Of a DNA stretch of 64,000 bases, positions 56,135 to 64,000 are shown one piece after another. The stretch is taken from contig JAITUA010000007.1 of NCBI GenBank assembly GCA_031286615.1, positions 1 to 64,000 of the forward strand, written 5' to 3'. This DNA comes from Chryseobacterium sp. (GTDB lineage: Bacteria; Bacteroidota; Bacteroidia; Flavobacteriales; Weeksellaceae). Every line of letters begins with the position of its first letter. Position 1 is the stretch's first letter. Made by a program: the position numbers and the translations under genes. The notes under the pieces were generated by a model. It made no database searches, was not told the DNA's origin, and saw only the letters and a list, made by a program, of their open reading frames with translations.

Positions 56135-56321
56135 GTGGGAGAGTAGCAGAGTGAAAGGGTTGGAGAGTATAAGGATTTGAGCATATAAATTACGGAATGT
56201 GAGTTTCCGGGTTTATTATTTTTACGATTTCGCTTTTTAGCCTTTTTGCTATCTCATCCCTTTTACCTTCCTCTTAGTTTTAAAAATATTTTGTATAACT
56301 TTAAATAATCATAACAAGGAT

Positions 56322-57212
56322 ATGGAAGTTCTATCCAATTTTCAATATAAAAAACTTTTTCTTCCGAATATTACGGACAAGATATTAGCCAATAATGCTG
56401 ATATACAGCTATATCGGATAGAAAATTACCTTAAAGGCATTCTGATGCCGGTGATTCCGTACCGTACAACGTTTAATTTCATTATTTTCGTTACCAGCGG
56501 TCATATCAGACAATACCTTGAAAATAAAGAATACCATGCCGAGAAAGGAGGAGTGATCTTTATCAAACAGGGAACCATCACGGCAACCGTAGAATTGTCC
56601 GATGATATTGAAGGTTTCTTCCTTGCCTATGAAAATAATATTCTGTCTGAACAAGAACTGCCCAAACACAAAAGCAGTATTTTTTTCATGACACCTTTTC
56701 TGAATCTGGACAGCCTGACTTATGGAACCATTACCCAGCTTCTTCCCATTATGGAACAGGAATTGTGGCTAAACAACCTCAATATCAATGATGTTGTCGT
56801 TACGATGCTTCACCTTATTTTGATCAAAATGTTGAGCACAGATTCTGATACCCATCACAAATCTGCGACGCGTCCTATGGAACTGTCCCTTCAGTTTCGG
56901 GATCTTTTGTTTAAATATCATGTGGGGGAAAAAAGAGTGGCATTTTATGCAGATAAACTGTCTGTAACAGAAAGCTATCTGAATAAATGTGTAAAAGGTG
57001 TTACCCAGAAATCCCCAAAACAGTGGATCAATGAGATTGATATCAATTACAGTAAAGCATTACTTCACTCCAGTAAAGATATTGCAGAGATTGCTTACGA
57101 ACTGAACTTTCATACCGCTTCCCATTTTACCCAGCTCTTCAAAAAAATTGCAGGCATTACCCCGAAGGAGTACAGAATCCAGTTTTTGAATAACAACAGA
57201 ATTTCAATATAA
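56322..57212 (+). CDS. AraC-family transcriptional regulator
   Basis: 296 residues: N-terminal cupin-like sensory part and C-terminal double HTH (about 195-290; RVAFYADKLSVTESYLNKCV, DIAEIAYELNFHTASHFTQLFKK, then GITPKEYR). It is the last gene of the urease neighbourhood, 187 bases after the receptor, so it may regulate the locus. The nature of the signal is unknown. Confidence 0.88.
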   Translation: MEVLSNFQYKKLFLPNITDKILANNADIQLYRIENYLKGILMPVIPYRTTFNFIIFVTSGHIRQYLENKEYHAEKGGVIFIKQGTITATVELSDDIEGFFLAYENNILSEQELPKHKSSIFFMTPFLNLDSLTYGTITQLLPIMEQELWLNNLNINDVVVTMLHLILIKMLSTDSDTHHKSATRPMELSLQFRDLLFKYHVGEKRVAFYADKLSVTESYLNKCVKGVTQKSPKQWINEIDINYSKALLHSSKDIAEIAYELNFHTASHFTQLFKKIAGITPKEYRIQFLNNNRISI

Positions 57213-57340
57213 TTAGGCTGGTAGCGGGAGGTCAGATGCTGGAAGTATTGCAGTAACCTAATCAGAATAAGTTGAGAATTCAGAAAGTTGTTTTAGAAGT
57301 TTCAGAACTTCCATCTCCCATCTTCCATTCTTCCATCTTC
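57213..57340. repeat. Purine/pyrimidine-word spacer
   Basis: Purine-rich GGGAGGTCAGATGCTGGAAG, then pyrimidine-rich CTTCCATCTCCCATCTTCC and TTCTTCCATCTTCC. Shares words with the array at 256-690. Confidence 0.5.
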
Positions 57341-58447
57341 CTACATCCTCTCATTTTCAAGAATTTTCAGAACAAGCCTTTCCTCTTTTGTCAGATCAGC
57401 TTTTCCGTCATTTTCTTCTATGATTTCAAGTTCGTCAAGATATTTTTTGATGGTATTGTTTTCGTAAAGATTGATGACTAAAGGATGCACATAGTATTTT
57501 CTGCAGATAGCCGATGTATTTCCCAGGTTTTCGGCAACCATCTCCAGGGCTTCTTTTACTTTCTTTTTATATTGACTGTCATTTTCAGCATAGCCAATTT
57601 CTTTAAATGCAATCAAGGCACTTACTGTTCCGGACCATGTCCTGAAATCTTTAGCGGTAAAATCTTCGCCGCTGATCTCTTTTATATAGTCATTCACCAT
57701 GCCGGAATCCACAGAATGACGGTTTCCTTCATCATCAAAATACTGGAAAAGTTCTTTCCCCGGTATATCCTTACATTTCTGAATAAGTCTTGCCAGCCTT
57801 TTACTTCTGAGGTCAACGTTATGCATAATGCCTTTCTTGCCTTTAAAAGAGAAAGTGATTTTCTGTCCTTTTACCTTTACATGCTTATCCTTTAAAGTAG
57901 TCAGTCCAAAAGAGCCATACAGTTTTTCATAGACATTATTACCAATACGGATATTGGTTCTTTGCATAAGGCTTACAATTAAGGCCAGAATTTTCCGCTT
58001 CTCAAAATTTCTCAGCGCAAGATCCTGTTCTACATGCAGCCGGATATCCGGTAATGCATATCCGAACTGAAGCATCCTGTAAAATTTCGTATGATTTCTT
58101 AAAGCGCTCCAAAGAGGATGGTAGCGGTATTGTTTTCTTTTTTTGACATCAAAGCCGGTTGCCTGAAGATGCCCGTTGTCAAGGGCGCAGATCCACACAT
58201 TTTCCCAGGCGGGAGGAAGTACCAGGCTGTTGATTCTTGTAATCTCTTCCTTATCCTTTATCTTTTCACCGTCTTTATAATAGGAATATTTCTTTCCTGT
58301 TTTCTTACGGGTAATTCCGGCGGTTTCTGCATCGGTGGTATATACAAGATGTACCGCCTTTGCAGAAGCTTCCGGGTCCTTCATTATTTTAACAATTTTG
58401 GAAGGCTTAAGGTGAGAAATCATCTCCAAATCTGTATTCTTCTCCAT
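57341..58447 (-). CDS. DNA topoisomerase IB
   Basis: Bacterial poxvirus-like type IB topoisomerase that relaxes supercoils. 368 residues: RINSLVLPPAWENVWIC (N-terminal family block), QRTNIRIGNNVY (active-site Arg), DFRTWSGTVSALIAF (Arg/His region) and the nucleophile Tyr in SAICRKYYVHP near residue 317. Complete. The small lipoprotein gene lies 9 bases upstream on the same strand. Confidence 0.93.
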   Translation of the reverse strand: MEKNTDLEMISHLKPSKIVKIMKDPEASAKAVHLVYTTDAETAGITRKKTGKKYSYYKDGEKIKDKEEITRINSLVLPPAWENVWICALDNGHLQATGFDVKKRKQYRYHPLWSALRNHTKFYRMLQFGYALPDIRLHVEQDLALRNFEKRKILALIVSLMQRTNIRIGNNVYEKLYGSFGLTTLKDKHVKVKGQKITFSFKGKKGIMHNVDLRSKRLARLIQKCKDIPGKELFQYFDDEGNRHSVDSGMVNDYIKEISGEDFTAKDFRTWSGTVSALIAFKEIGYAENDSQYKKKVKEALEMVAENLGNTSAICRKYYVHPLVINLYENNTIKKYLDELEIIEENDGKADLTKEERLVLKILENERM

Positions 58448-58456
58448 AAAGCATGG

Positions 58457-58624
58457 TTAAGAGTTTTTACCCCTCGAAAAAATCAGTAAAAGAATCCCTA
58501 CTATTACACAGACTAAGAGAATTCCCCACCACATTCCTGCCTTAAAAATTGTTTCTACTGCTTCACAACTTGTTAGTGTCAACAAACTTAATATCATAAT
58601 ACTGTAAAAGCTCCACTTTTTCAT
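58457..58624 (-). CDS. Small lipoprotein with transmembrane helix
   Basis: The start at 58624 gives 55 residues: signal with lipobox LTLTSC (Cys20), short linker, then a strong TM helix (WGILLVCVIVGILLLIF). The longer frame to 58756 overlaps the upstream gene and adds non-signal residues. Nine bases before the topoisomerase gene. Function unknown. Confidence 0.6.
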   Translation of the reverse strand: MKKWSFYSIMILSLLTLTSCEAVETIFKAGMWWGILLVCVIVGILLLIFSRGKNS

Positions 58625-58646
58625 AAGTTTATATTTTGTTGAGGTG

Positions 58647-59084
58647 TTAGATTCTGAGTCGGTCAGCTCTCCATTTTTTGATAGACCTTTTAATTTCATC
58701 TCCTGAGATGTTTTCATGAAGAGCTCTGTATAAAAGCTCCTTGAATTCATCATCATAGGTAAATCTCAGTGCAGCAATCTGATCAAATCTTAGTTTTTCA
58801 ACAGTTTCATCCGATCTTTTATTGAAAATTTCAAAATACCGCTGTTGAAACTCAAGAATTACCATTCGGTTTTGAAGTCCCAATGCGTAATGCTGCCGTG
58901 TCATAAATGCCAGATAAAAAAGCAGAAAAATCACGATAGAAAATAATATCCAGGTCAGCTGATTTCCAGGGTCATCCCAGATTTTATAAATTCCGAAAAT
59001 CTCCAATAGGATGAGCAAAGGAAGATAAATAAAATGATGAGGTGGATAAAACTTCCTGTGGTTATTATAGTTCTGCTGTTTCAT
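58647..59084 (-). CDS. DUF6526-like small membrane protein
   Basis: 145 residues: N-terminal QNYNNHRKFYPPHH, two TM helices (about 18-38 and 45-65), then a charged helical tail (DQIAALRFTYDDEFKELLYRALHEN). The N-terminal pattern and layout fit DUF6526. Function unknown. Possibly first in a unit with the small lipoprotein and topoisomerase genes. Confidence 0.7.
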   Translation of the reverse strand: MKQQNYNNHRKFYPPHHFIYLPLLILLEIFGIYKIWDDPGNQLTWILFSIVIFLLFYLAFMTRQHYALGLQNRMVILEFQQRYFEIFNKRSDETVEKLRFDQIAALRFTYDDEFKELLYRALHENISGDEIKRSIKKWRADRLRI

Positions 59085-59391
59085 GGAGTTGAATATAGCA
59101 ATAATCTTTCCAAAAATTTATTATTTTGATAATGTGGTAGTTTTTTTTTAATTAAAATGATTTATTTTACCAAATATGTTTAGTGTTTTAATGAGAATGT
59201 AGGGAAAGTTTTTGTGACTGTAGGAGGTAAATAATCAACGTTGTCTAATACAAATACATAAAAAATCAAATTGCAGTTTCCCTCAAAAAGAATTCCTGCT
59301 AAAATAACAGATTATTAAGCAAAATAGCCGGTAGATTTCAACTCCCGACTTCAAATTTTTCGTAACTTTCGGTGTTTAAAAAAAGAAAAGA
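59085..59391. other. 307-bp intergenic region before the aminopeptidase P gene
   Basis: AT-rich. GTAACTTTCGG near 59360 is a loose promoter-like word. Nothing else stands out. Confidence 0.4.
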
Positions 59392-61161
59392 ATGACTTCA
59401 AAGGAAAAAGTTGCTGCGCTTCGTGAAGAAATGCAGAAAAATAATGTTGATGCATTTATAGTATATTCTGCAGACCCGCATATGAGCGAATACCTTCCCG
59501 AAGAATGGCAGGAGAGAGCTTGGTTGTCAGGTTTTCTAGGTTCTGCTGGTTTTGTGGTAGTTACCAAAGACAATGCCGGACTTTGGACAGACGGAAGATA
59601 CTTTACACAAGCCGCTATAGAGCTGGATGGTTCAGGAATAGATCTTTTCAAAGATGGTATGGAAGGAACTCCTAATTATATTGACTGGATCATTTCAGAA
59701 ATCCCTTCAGGCGGTAAAGTGGCTGTAAATGCTTTAGCAGCTTCTAATGCCAACTGGGAACTGCTTTCTCAGAAATTTAATTCAAAAAATATTACGCTGG
59801 TAGATTTTCCGCTTTTAAAAGAAGTTTGGAAAGATAGAGGAACGTCGTCTGCCAATCCTATTTTTGTACATCCGGTAGAAAGAGCAGGTAAATCTGTTTC
59901 TGATAAAATTGCTGCCATCCGCCAGAAAATGGAAGACCAGGAAGCTACCGTACATATCATATCAAGTCTTGATGATGTAGCATGGACTGCCAATCTGAGA
60001 GGAAGTGATGTAGAAAGCAATCCTGTATTTTTAGGGTATATTGTGATTACTAAAAATGATGCTGTACTCTTCACAGGATTAGAAAAAATGGAAGTAGGGG
60101 CAAGAAAGCAAATGGATGATTCCTTTGTGAAAATGATGCCTTACGAAGAATTCTACAATTACCTGAAGACCTTCAAAAATGAAAAAGTACTGGTTTCTCC
60201 AAACAGCAACCAACAGATTTTTGAAACATTAAAAACAGACAATCAGTTTATCAAAGCTCCGGTTCCTGGTAACCTGATGAAAGCACAGAAAAATGAAACT
60301 GAGCTGGAAGGTTTCAGAAAAGTAATGGTAAGAGACGGAGTTGCGATGGTGAAATTCCTTTATTGGTTAACTCACAATGCCGGAAAAGAAGCCATGAATG
60401 AATATTCTATCGGACAAAAACTGAAAGGATTCCGTGCAGAAGGAGAAAACTTTGTGGGGGAAAGCTTTGGTTCTATCGTAGGATATAAAGATAATGGTGC
60501 TATCATGCACTATTCTGCCAAAAAAGAAGGAAGCAAAGAAGTAACCAATGAGGAAACCATCCTGGTAGATTCAGGAGGTCAGTACCTTGAAGGAACTACA
60601 GATATTACAAGAACTTTCGCCTTAGGAACACCTTCGGAAGAGTTTAAAAGAAATTCAACATTGGTATTACAGGGATTGATCCGTTTATCAATGGTAAAAT
60701 TCCCGAAAGGAACAAAAGGAGTACACCTTGATGCTATTGCAAGGCTTCCGCTATGGATGGAAGGTAAAGATTTCAACCACGGAACAGGACATGGAGTAGG
60801 AAGCTTCATGAATGTACACGAAGGACCACAAAACATCAGAAAAGACCTGAATCCTCAGGAACTTCTTCCGGGAATGGTATGTTCAAACGAACCTGGATAT
60901 TACCTTGAAGGGCATTATGGAATCCGTCACGAAAACCTGATTGCTGTAAAAGAAGCAGAAAAAACAATTCACGGAACGTTCTATGAATTTGAAACATTGA
61001 CATTCTGCCCGTTCTTTAAAGATACAGTAACGAAAGAAATCCTTTCAGAAAGTGAAATTGCATGGCTGAATGATTACCATAAAACTTGTGAAGAAAAGCT
61101 TGCTCCTTATTTGGAAGGAGAAGTTAAAGAATGGTTCCTGCAATTGGTAAGCCCTCTTTAA
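59392..61161 (+). CDS. Xaa-Pro aminopeptidase (M24B, aminopeptidase P family)
   Basis: Cytosolic metallopeptidase that removes N-terminal residues before proline. 589 residues, the three-domain APP1-like form: two creatinase-like N-terminal domains (about 5-300) and a pita-bread domain. Metal ligands appear in LVDSGGQYLEGTTDITRTF (two Asp), HGTGHGVGSF (His), CSNEPGYYLEG and GIRHENL (Glu). No signal peptide. Ends 86 bases before a terminator. Confidence 0.94.
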   Translation: MTSKEKVAALREEMQKNNVDAFIVYSADPHMSEYLPEEWQERAWLSGFLGSAGFVVVTKDNAGLWTDGRYFTQAAIELDGSGIDLFKDGMEGTPNYIDWIISEIPSGGKVAVNALAASNANWELLSQKFNSKNITLVDFPLLKEVWKDRGTSSANPIFVHPVERAGKSVSDKIAAIRQKMEDQEATVHIISSLDDVAWTANLRGSDVESNPVFLGYIVITKNDAVLFTGLEKMEVGARKQMDDSFVKMMPYEEFYNYLKTFKNEKVLVSPNSNQQIFETLKTDNQFIKAPVPGNLMKAQKNETELEGFRKVMVRDGVAMVKFLYWLTHNAGKEAMNEYSIGQKLKGFRAEGENFVGESFGSIVGYKDNGAIMHYSAKKEGSKEVTNEETILVDSGGQYLEGTTDITRTFALGTPSEEFKRNSTLVLQGLIRLSMVKFPKGTKGVHLDAIARLPLWMEGKDFNHGTGHGVGSFMNVHEGPQNIRKDLNPQELLPGMVCSNEPGYYLEGHYGIRHENLIAVKEAEKTIHGTFYEFETLTFCPFFKDTVTKEILSESEIAWLNDYHKTCEEKLAPYLEGEVKEWFLQLVSPL

Positions 61162-61247
61162 TATAATCAATGGTGGAAAGTGAATGGAAATCATAACTTT
61201 AAACCTTGAATTGTAAACATTAAACTGAATATTGTTAGATAAACCAG

Positions 61248-61284
61248 AGTCCTGTAAGGTATTTCCTGCAGGGCTTTTCTTTTT
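61248..61284 (+). terminator. Terminator after the aminopeptidase P gene
   Basis: GTCCTG-TAA-GG pairs with CC-TG-CAGGGC, followed by TTTTCTTTTT. Confidence 0.75.
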
Positions 61285-61350
61285 GTACAACCGTATTTTT
61301 ACGGATATAATTCTAGGGATTCTACTGATGGATAAAAAACAGCATTGACC

Positions 61351-61448
61351 TATCTTTGTTACAACAAAACATCATTCATATCTTCATAAATAACTCAAGT
61401 AAATTCAAAACGGTTGATCATCTCGTCCTGAGATGATTTTTTTTTTTG
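61351..61448 (+). ncRNA. Candidate small RNA of about 85 nt
   Basis: Perfect -7 box TATCTTTG (61351-61358), an unpaired A/C-rich body (about 61365-61413), then a strong intrinsic terminator: ATCATCTC (61417-61424), loop GTCCT, GAGATGAT (61430-61437), eleven T. No frame inside. A transcript of about 85 nt is predicted. -33 match is poor. Comparison with flavobacterial RNA families in Rfam would decide. Confidence 0.5.
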
Positions 61449-61503
61449 CTGTTAATTGAAATTTATCAATATGCTCCCGTTTAAAAGAGACTGTCTCAAA
61501 AGT

Positions 61504-61607
61504 GTCATTCTGACGAAGGAAGAATCTCATTAATAACGAGAAGTATGAGATTCTTCACTACATTTCAGAACTGCGTTCGCACACCTTCAGTCTGTGTTCA
61601 GAATGAC
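61504..61607 (-). repeat. MITE-like element, copy 2 (inverted)
   Basis: 104 bp, ends GTCATTCTGA and TCAGAATGAC; reverse complement of the element at 48293-48393. Differences cluster in the central GAATCTC...GAGATTC loop. Confidence 0.88.
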
Positions 61608-61756
61608 AAAAGCCAAATTATTTGACTTTTGAGATAGTCATCTTTGCTCACTTAAAATAAAATCTTAGAAAAAATGAAAACTTTACGTTTATAAAGTATG
61701 TTGCATTCATCTTTTATCTATTTTCGTGTTTCATTAGAATGCACTTAATTTGAAGA

Positions 61757-62326
61757 ATGATGATACATGATTACTTTCGAAGCTTTAATCTGTTTTCAGA
61801 GGATGAAATTGAAGAATTCCTGAAATTTTCCGAGTTAAGGCTCGTTAATAAAAATGATTATTTCATACAGGAAGGAGAACTTTGTAAAGAAGTAGGATTG
61901 GTGAAATCCGGTATTTTCCGTTCCTTTTATACTTCAGATGAAGGAAAAGACATGACCTATTGCTTCAGATTTCCCAATCATATGATTGCTGCCTATTCAT
62001 CATTTGTTTCAGGATGCCCCAGTAAAGAAAGTATGCAGGCTATTACCAATGCAGAGCTGATTATCCTTAAAAAAGAAGCAGTAGATGAGTTGGTAAAGAA
62101 TAGCATTAACTGGACAAAATTTTTAAAAATCATTGCTGAACAGGAATATCTTGAACTTGAAACACGTTTTTTTCAGCTTCAGAGAGACAGTGCGGCGCAA
62201 CGGTATGAAACATTATTAAAAAATCATCCTGATTATATTCAAAATATTCCATTACAGTATTTATCTTCTTATCTGGGAATTACACAACGGCATTTGAGCC
62301 GTATCAGAAAGGAAGTTTCTTTTTAG
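61757..62326 (+). CDS. Crp/Fnr-family transcriptional regulator
   Basis: 189 residues: cyclic-nucleotide-like binding fold (about 10-120; YFIQEGELCKEVGLVKSGIFRSFY) and a C-terminal winged HTH (about 150-185; LSSYLGITQRHLSRIRKE). It lacks the Fnr cysteine cluster. The two co-directional downstream genes may be its targets or partners. The effector is unknown. Confidence 0.88.
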   Translation: MMIHDYFRSFNLFSEDEIEEFLKFSELRLVNKNDYFIQEGELCKEVGLVKSGIFRSFYTSDEGKDMTYCFRFPNHMIAAYSSFVSGCPSKESMQAITNAELIILKKEAVDELVKNSINWTKFLKIIAEQEYLELETRFFQLQRDSAAQRYETLLKNHPDYIQNIPLQYLSSYLGITQRHLSRIRKEVSF

Positions 62327-62379
62327 ACATTTGTCCTGTTCATTGAAGAAGGAGCGCTATACTTTTGTCAAAAAAAGTT

Positions 62380-63402
62380 ATGGAGCAAAATATTTTAATC
62401 ATTGGAGGAAATGGATTGGTTGGAAAAACTATTTCCCGAATTCTGAAATCAAGAAACCCTCATCTTATTGTTTATATTGGAGGACGAAAAGGAGGACAGA
62501 CGGATAAAGACCTGAGAATCGACGTTACAGATCCTTCTTCTTTTAAGGTTATTCCGGAAAAAAAAATAAACCTTATCATTCTTTCTGTGAATGACAGAGA
62601 AGATAATGTCCTTCGTTTCGCAATTACTCATCACATAGATTATCTGGATATTACAAAACCTACTCCGGCATTGGTAAAAGCTTATGATATTGCCGGAAAA
62701 GCAGAGGTAAACAGTAGAATTGTCTTCAGTTCAGGATGGATGGGCGGAATTGTACCGGGGTTGGTCAATACCCTTTCCCATTCAGATGATATTAAGGAAG
62801 TAAAGGTTTTTGTATATTATTCTGTAAAAGATCTGGCAGGGGAGAGTTCAGCCCATTTTATGGCAGAAAATGTAGCCGTTCCTTTTGTTCATTATAAGAA
62901 TGATAAACCCGTTTCTATCAGACACTTTTTGGATACAGAATCTTTTAAATTCGCTTTTGGAATAGGAAAGAGAAAAGCTTATAATTTTGATGTGCCGGAT
63001 CTCTATATCCTTAACAAAGTAGAACGAATTCCCGGAGTAAGTGTAAAAATGACTTATAATTCTAAATTCATTACCTGGCTGCTGGGATCTTTTCAGTATC
63101 TGAGAATCTTTAATATTCTATCATTAAAAGAAAGAAAAATGATTTTTGGGTCCAGTGGAAACGGAGATCAGTCTGTGTTTGAAATTGTGGTAAAAGATAA
63201 AGAAGGTCAGAAGAAACTGAGTTTACGAAGTATGAAAGGGCAGGCGGAACTTACTGCTTTATCTGCTGTTCTGCATACCGAAGAACTGCTGAGAAATCCG
63301 CATGAAAATAATGTGTATTTCAGCCATCAGCTACATGAGCCTTTATCATTAATGGCACAGCTTCATACCTATGAAACCATCAATATCAATGTCATACAAT
63401 GA
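62380..63402 (+). CDS. Rossmann-fold dehydrogenase, saccharopine dehydrogenase-like
   Basis: 340 residues from ATG 62380; a TTG 15 bases upstream overlaps a TACTTTTG box (62360-62367). N-terminal IIGGNGLVGKTISRIL is a GxGxxG-type dinucleotide loop. SGWMGGIVPGLVNTL and the C-terminal MKGQAELTALSAVLHTEELL are features of saccharopine reductase-like proteins. Substrate unknown. Its stop overlaps the next ATG (ATGA), so both are one operon. Confidence 0.75.
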   Translation: MEQNILIIGGNGLVGKTISRILKSRNPHLIVYIGGRKGGQTDKDLRIDVTDPSSFKVIPEKKINLIILSVNDREDNVLRFAITHHIDYLDITKPTPALVKAYDIAGKAEVNSRIVFSSGWMGGIVPGLVNTLSHSDDIKEVKVFVYYSVKDLAGESSAHFMAENVAVPFVHYKNDKPVSIRHFLDTESFKFAFGIGKRKAYNFDVPDLYILNKVERIPGVSVKMTYNSKFITWLLGSFQYLRIFNILSLKERKMIFGSSGNGDQSVFEIVVKDKEGQKKLSLRSMKGQAELTALSAVLHTEELLRNPHENNVYFSHQLHEPLSLMAQLHTYETININVIQ

Positions 63403-63977
63403 AAAAAATAGCAATTATCAACGGACATCCCAATAAAGATTCTTTCAACTTTGGAATCGCAGACGCTTACAGGGCAGGAGCAGTAGAAACAGGAGCAGAA
63501 GTTAAGGAAATTGTCATAAGAGAGTTGAAATTTAATCCTAATCTGCAGTTTGGATACCAGAAAAGAATGGAACTTGAACCGGATTTGATGAAAGCATGGG
63601 AAATTATTCAGTGGGCTGATCATTTGGTTTGGGTGCATCCTGTCTGGTGGGGAGGATTTCCAGCCTTGATGAAAGGATTTATAGACCGTCTTTTCTTGCC
63701 GGGAATGGCTTATAAATACCGTGAGAATTCTGTGTGGTGGGATAAACTTTTAAAAGGTAAAACAGCACATATAATTACCACATTAGACCAACCGGGTTGG
63801 TATTACCGTATGTTTTTTGGCAGACCCAGCGTGAATCAGCTTAAGAAATCCATACTGGAATATTGTGGGGTAAAACCTGTAAAACTGACTTATATCGGAA
63901 TCATCCGAAACTCTAAGGACGAACAGCGGTCTCAATGGCTGAGAAAAGCAAAGGTATTAGGAAGGAAACAGAAATAA
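63399..63977 (+). CDS. NAD(P)H quinone oxidoreductase, flavodoxin-like
   Basis: 192 residues with the NQO1/MdaB pattern: INGHPNKDSFNFGIADAY (phosphate loop), HLVWVHPVWWGGFPALMKGFIDRLFLPGMAY (flavin and dimer signature) and TTLDQPGWYYR. FAD-dependent two-electron reduction of quinones is likely. Overlaps the dehydrogenase by four bases. Complete within the window. Confidence 0.92.
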   Translation: MKKIAIINGHPNKDSFNFGIADAYRAGAVETGAEVKEIVIRELKFNPNLQFGYQKRMELEPDLMKAWEIIQWADHLVWVHPVWWGGFPALMKGFIDRLFLPGMAYKYRENSVWWDKLLKGKTAHIITTLDQPGWYYRMFFGRPSVNQLKKSILEYCGVKPVKLTYIGIIRNSKDEQRSQWLRKAKVLGRKQK

Positions 63978-64000
63978 TTTAAATTTTAGGATGTGTAATG

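Larger units (their letters stand above)
61162..61756. other. 595-bp gene-free region
   Basis: Contains, in order, the aminopeptidase terminator (61248-61284), a candidate small RNA (61351-61448), a MITE-like element (61504-61607) and the leader of the Crp/Fnr gene. No credible protein gene. Confidence 0.7.

Overview
The window is chromosomal DNA from a member of the Bacteroidota, class Flavobacteriia, most likely Chryseobacterium or a close Weeksellaceae relative. This rests on low GC content, Bacteroidota promoter boxes (TAnnTTTG) ahead of many genes, a type IX secretion and gliding locus (porV, porU, gldJ), a membrane-anchored subclass B1 metallo-beta-lactamase, and many AQ-type signal peptides and lipoprotein boxes. 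The species is inferred from gene content; I could not search a database.

Layout. 1-0.7 kb: an array of 95-96 bp repeats with one inverted copy. 0.7-4.6 kb: phosphopantetheinyl transferase, FUSC-family membrane protein, B1 metallo-beta-lactamase. 4.7-11.6 kb: porV-porU facing away from gldJ. 11.7-17.6 kb: murF, a Nudix hydrolase, an SRPBCC protein, anmK, lptC and an outer-membrane barrel. 17.8-25.7 kb: an aldehyde dehydrogenase, holB, and a TetR-TolC-EmrA-EmrB efflux operon with a visible operator. 26-31.8 kb: DoxD/DoxA-like membrane protein, hydrolase, tag, and a divergent HxlR regulator/NAD(P)H oxidoreductase pair. 31.8-36.4 kb: a five-gene minus-strand operon (patatin lipase, FAD oxidase, DUF2199 and two unknown proteins). 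36.5-45.7 kb: corA, fabH, a thioredoxin-fold protein, a TPR-AraC regulator, two small lipoproteins (one with a 7-bp microsatellite at its promoter), P5C dehydrogenase and a secreted unknown. 45.8-57.2 kb: a complete urease locus ureABC-X-EFGD plus a nickel-permease-like protein, urea transporter, TonB-dependent receptor and AraC regulator. 57.3-64 kb: topoisomerase IB, small membrane proteins, aminopeptidase P, a candidate small RNA, and a Crp/Fnr-dehydrogenase-quinone reductase group.

How it fits together. PorU and PorV form the type IX sortase and its shuttle, and GldJ is a lipoprotein of the gliding/secretion machinery. The urease locus holds enzyme, nickel chaperones, urea entry, probable inner- and outer-membrane nickel uptake, and a nearby regulator. 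TetR probably represses its own efflux operon through a near-perfect palindrome over the -33 box.

The most notable material is noncoding. It includes at least six dispersed repeat families, among them a two-hairpin REP-like family whose stems keep pairing through compensating changes and a pair of ~100 bp MITE-like elements. Three different families sit in gaps of the urease operon. There is also a heptanucleotide tract upstream of a promoter box and two candidate noncoding RNAs.
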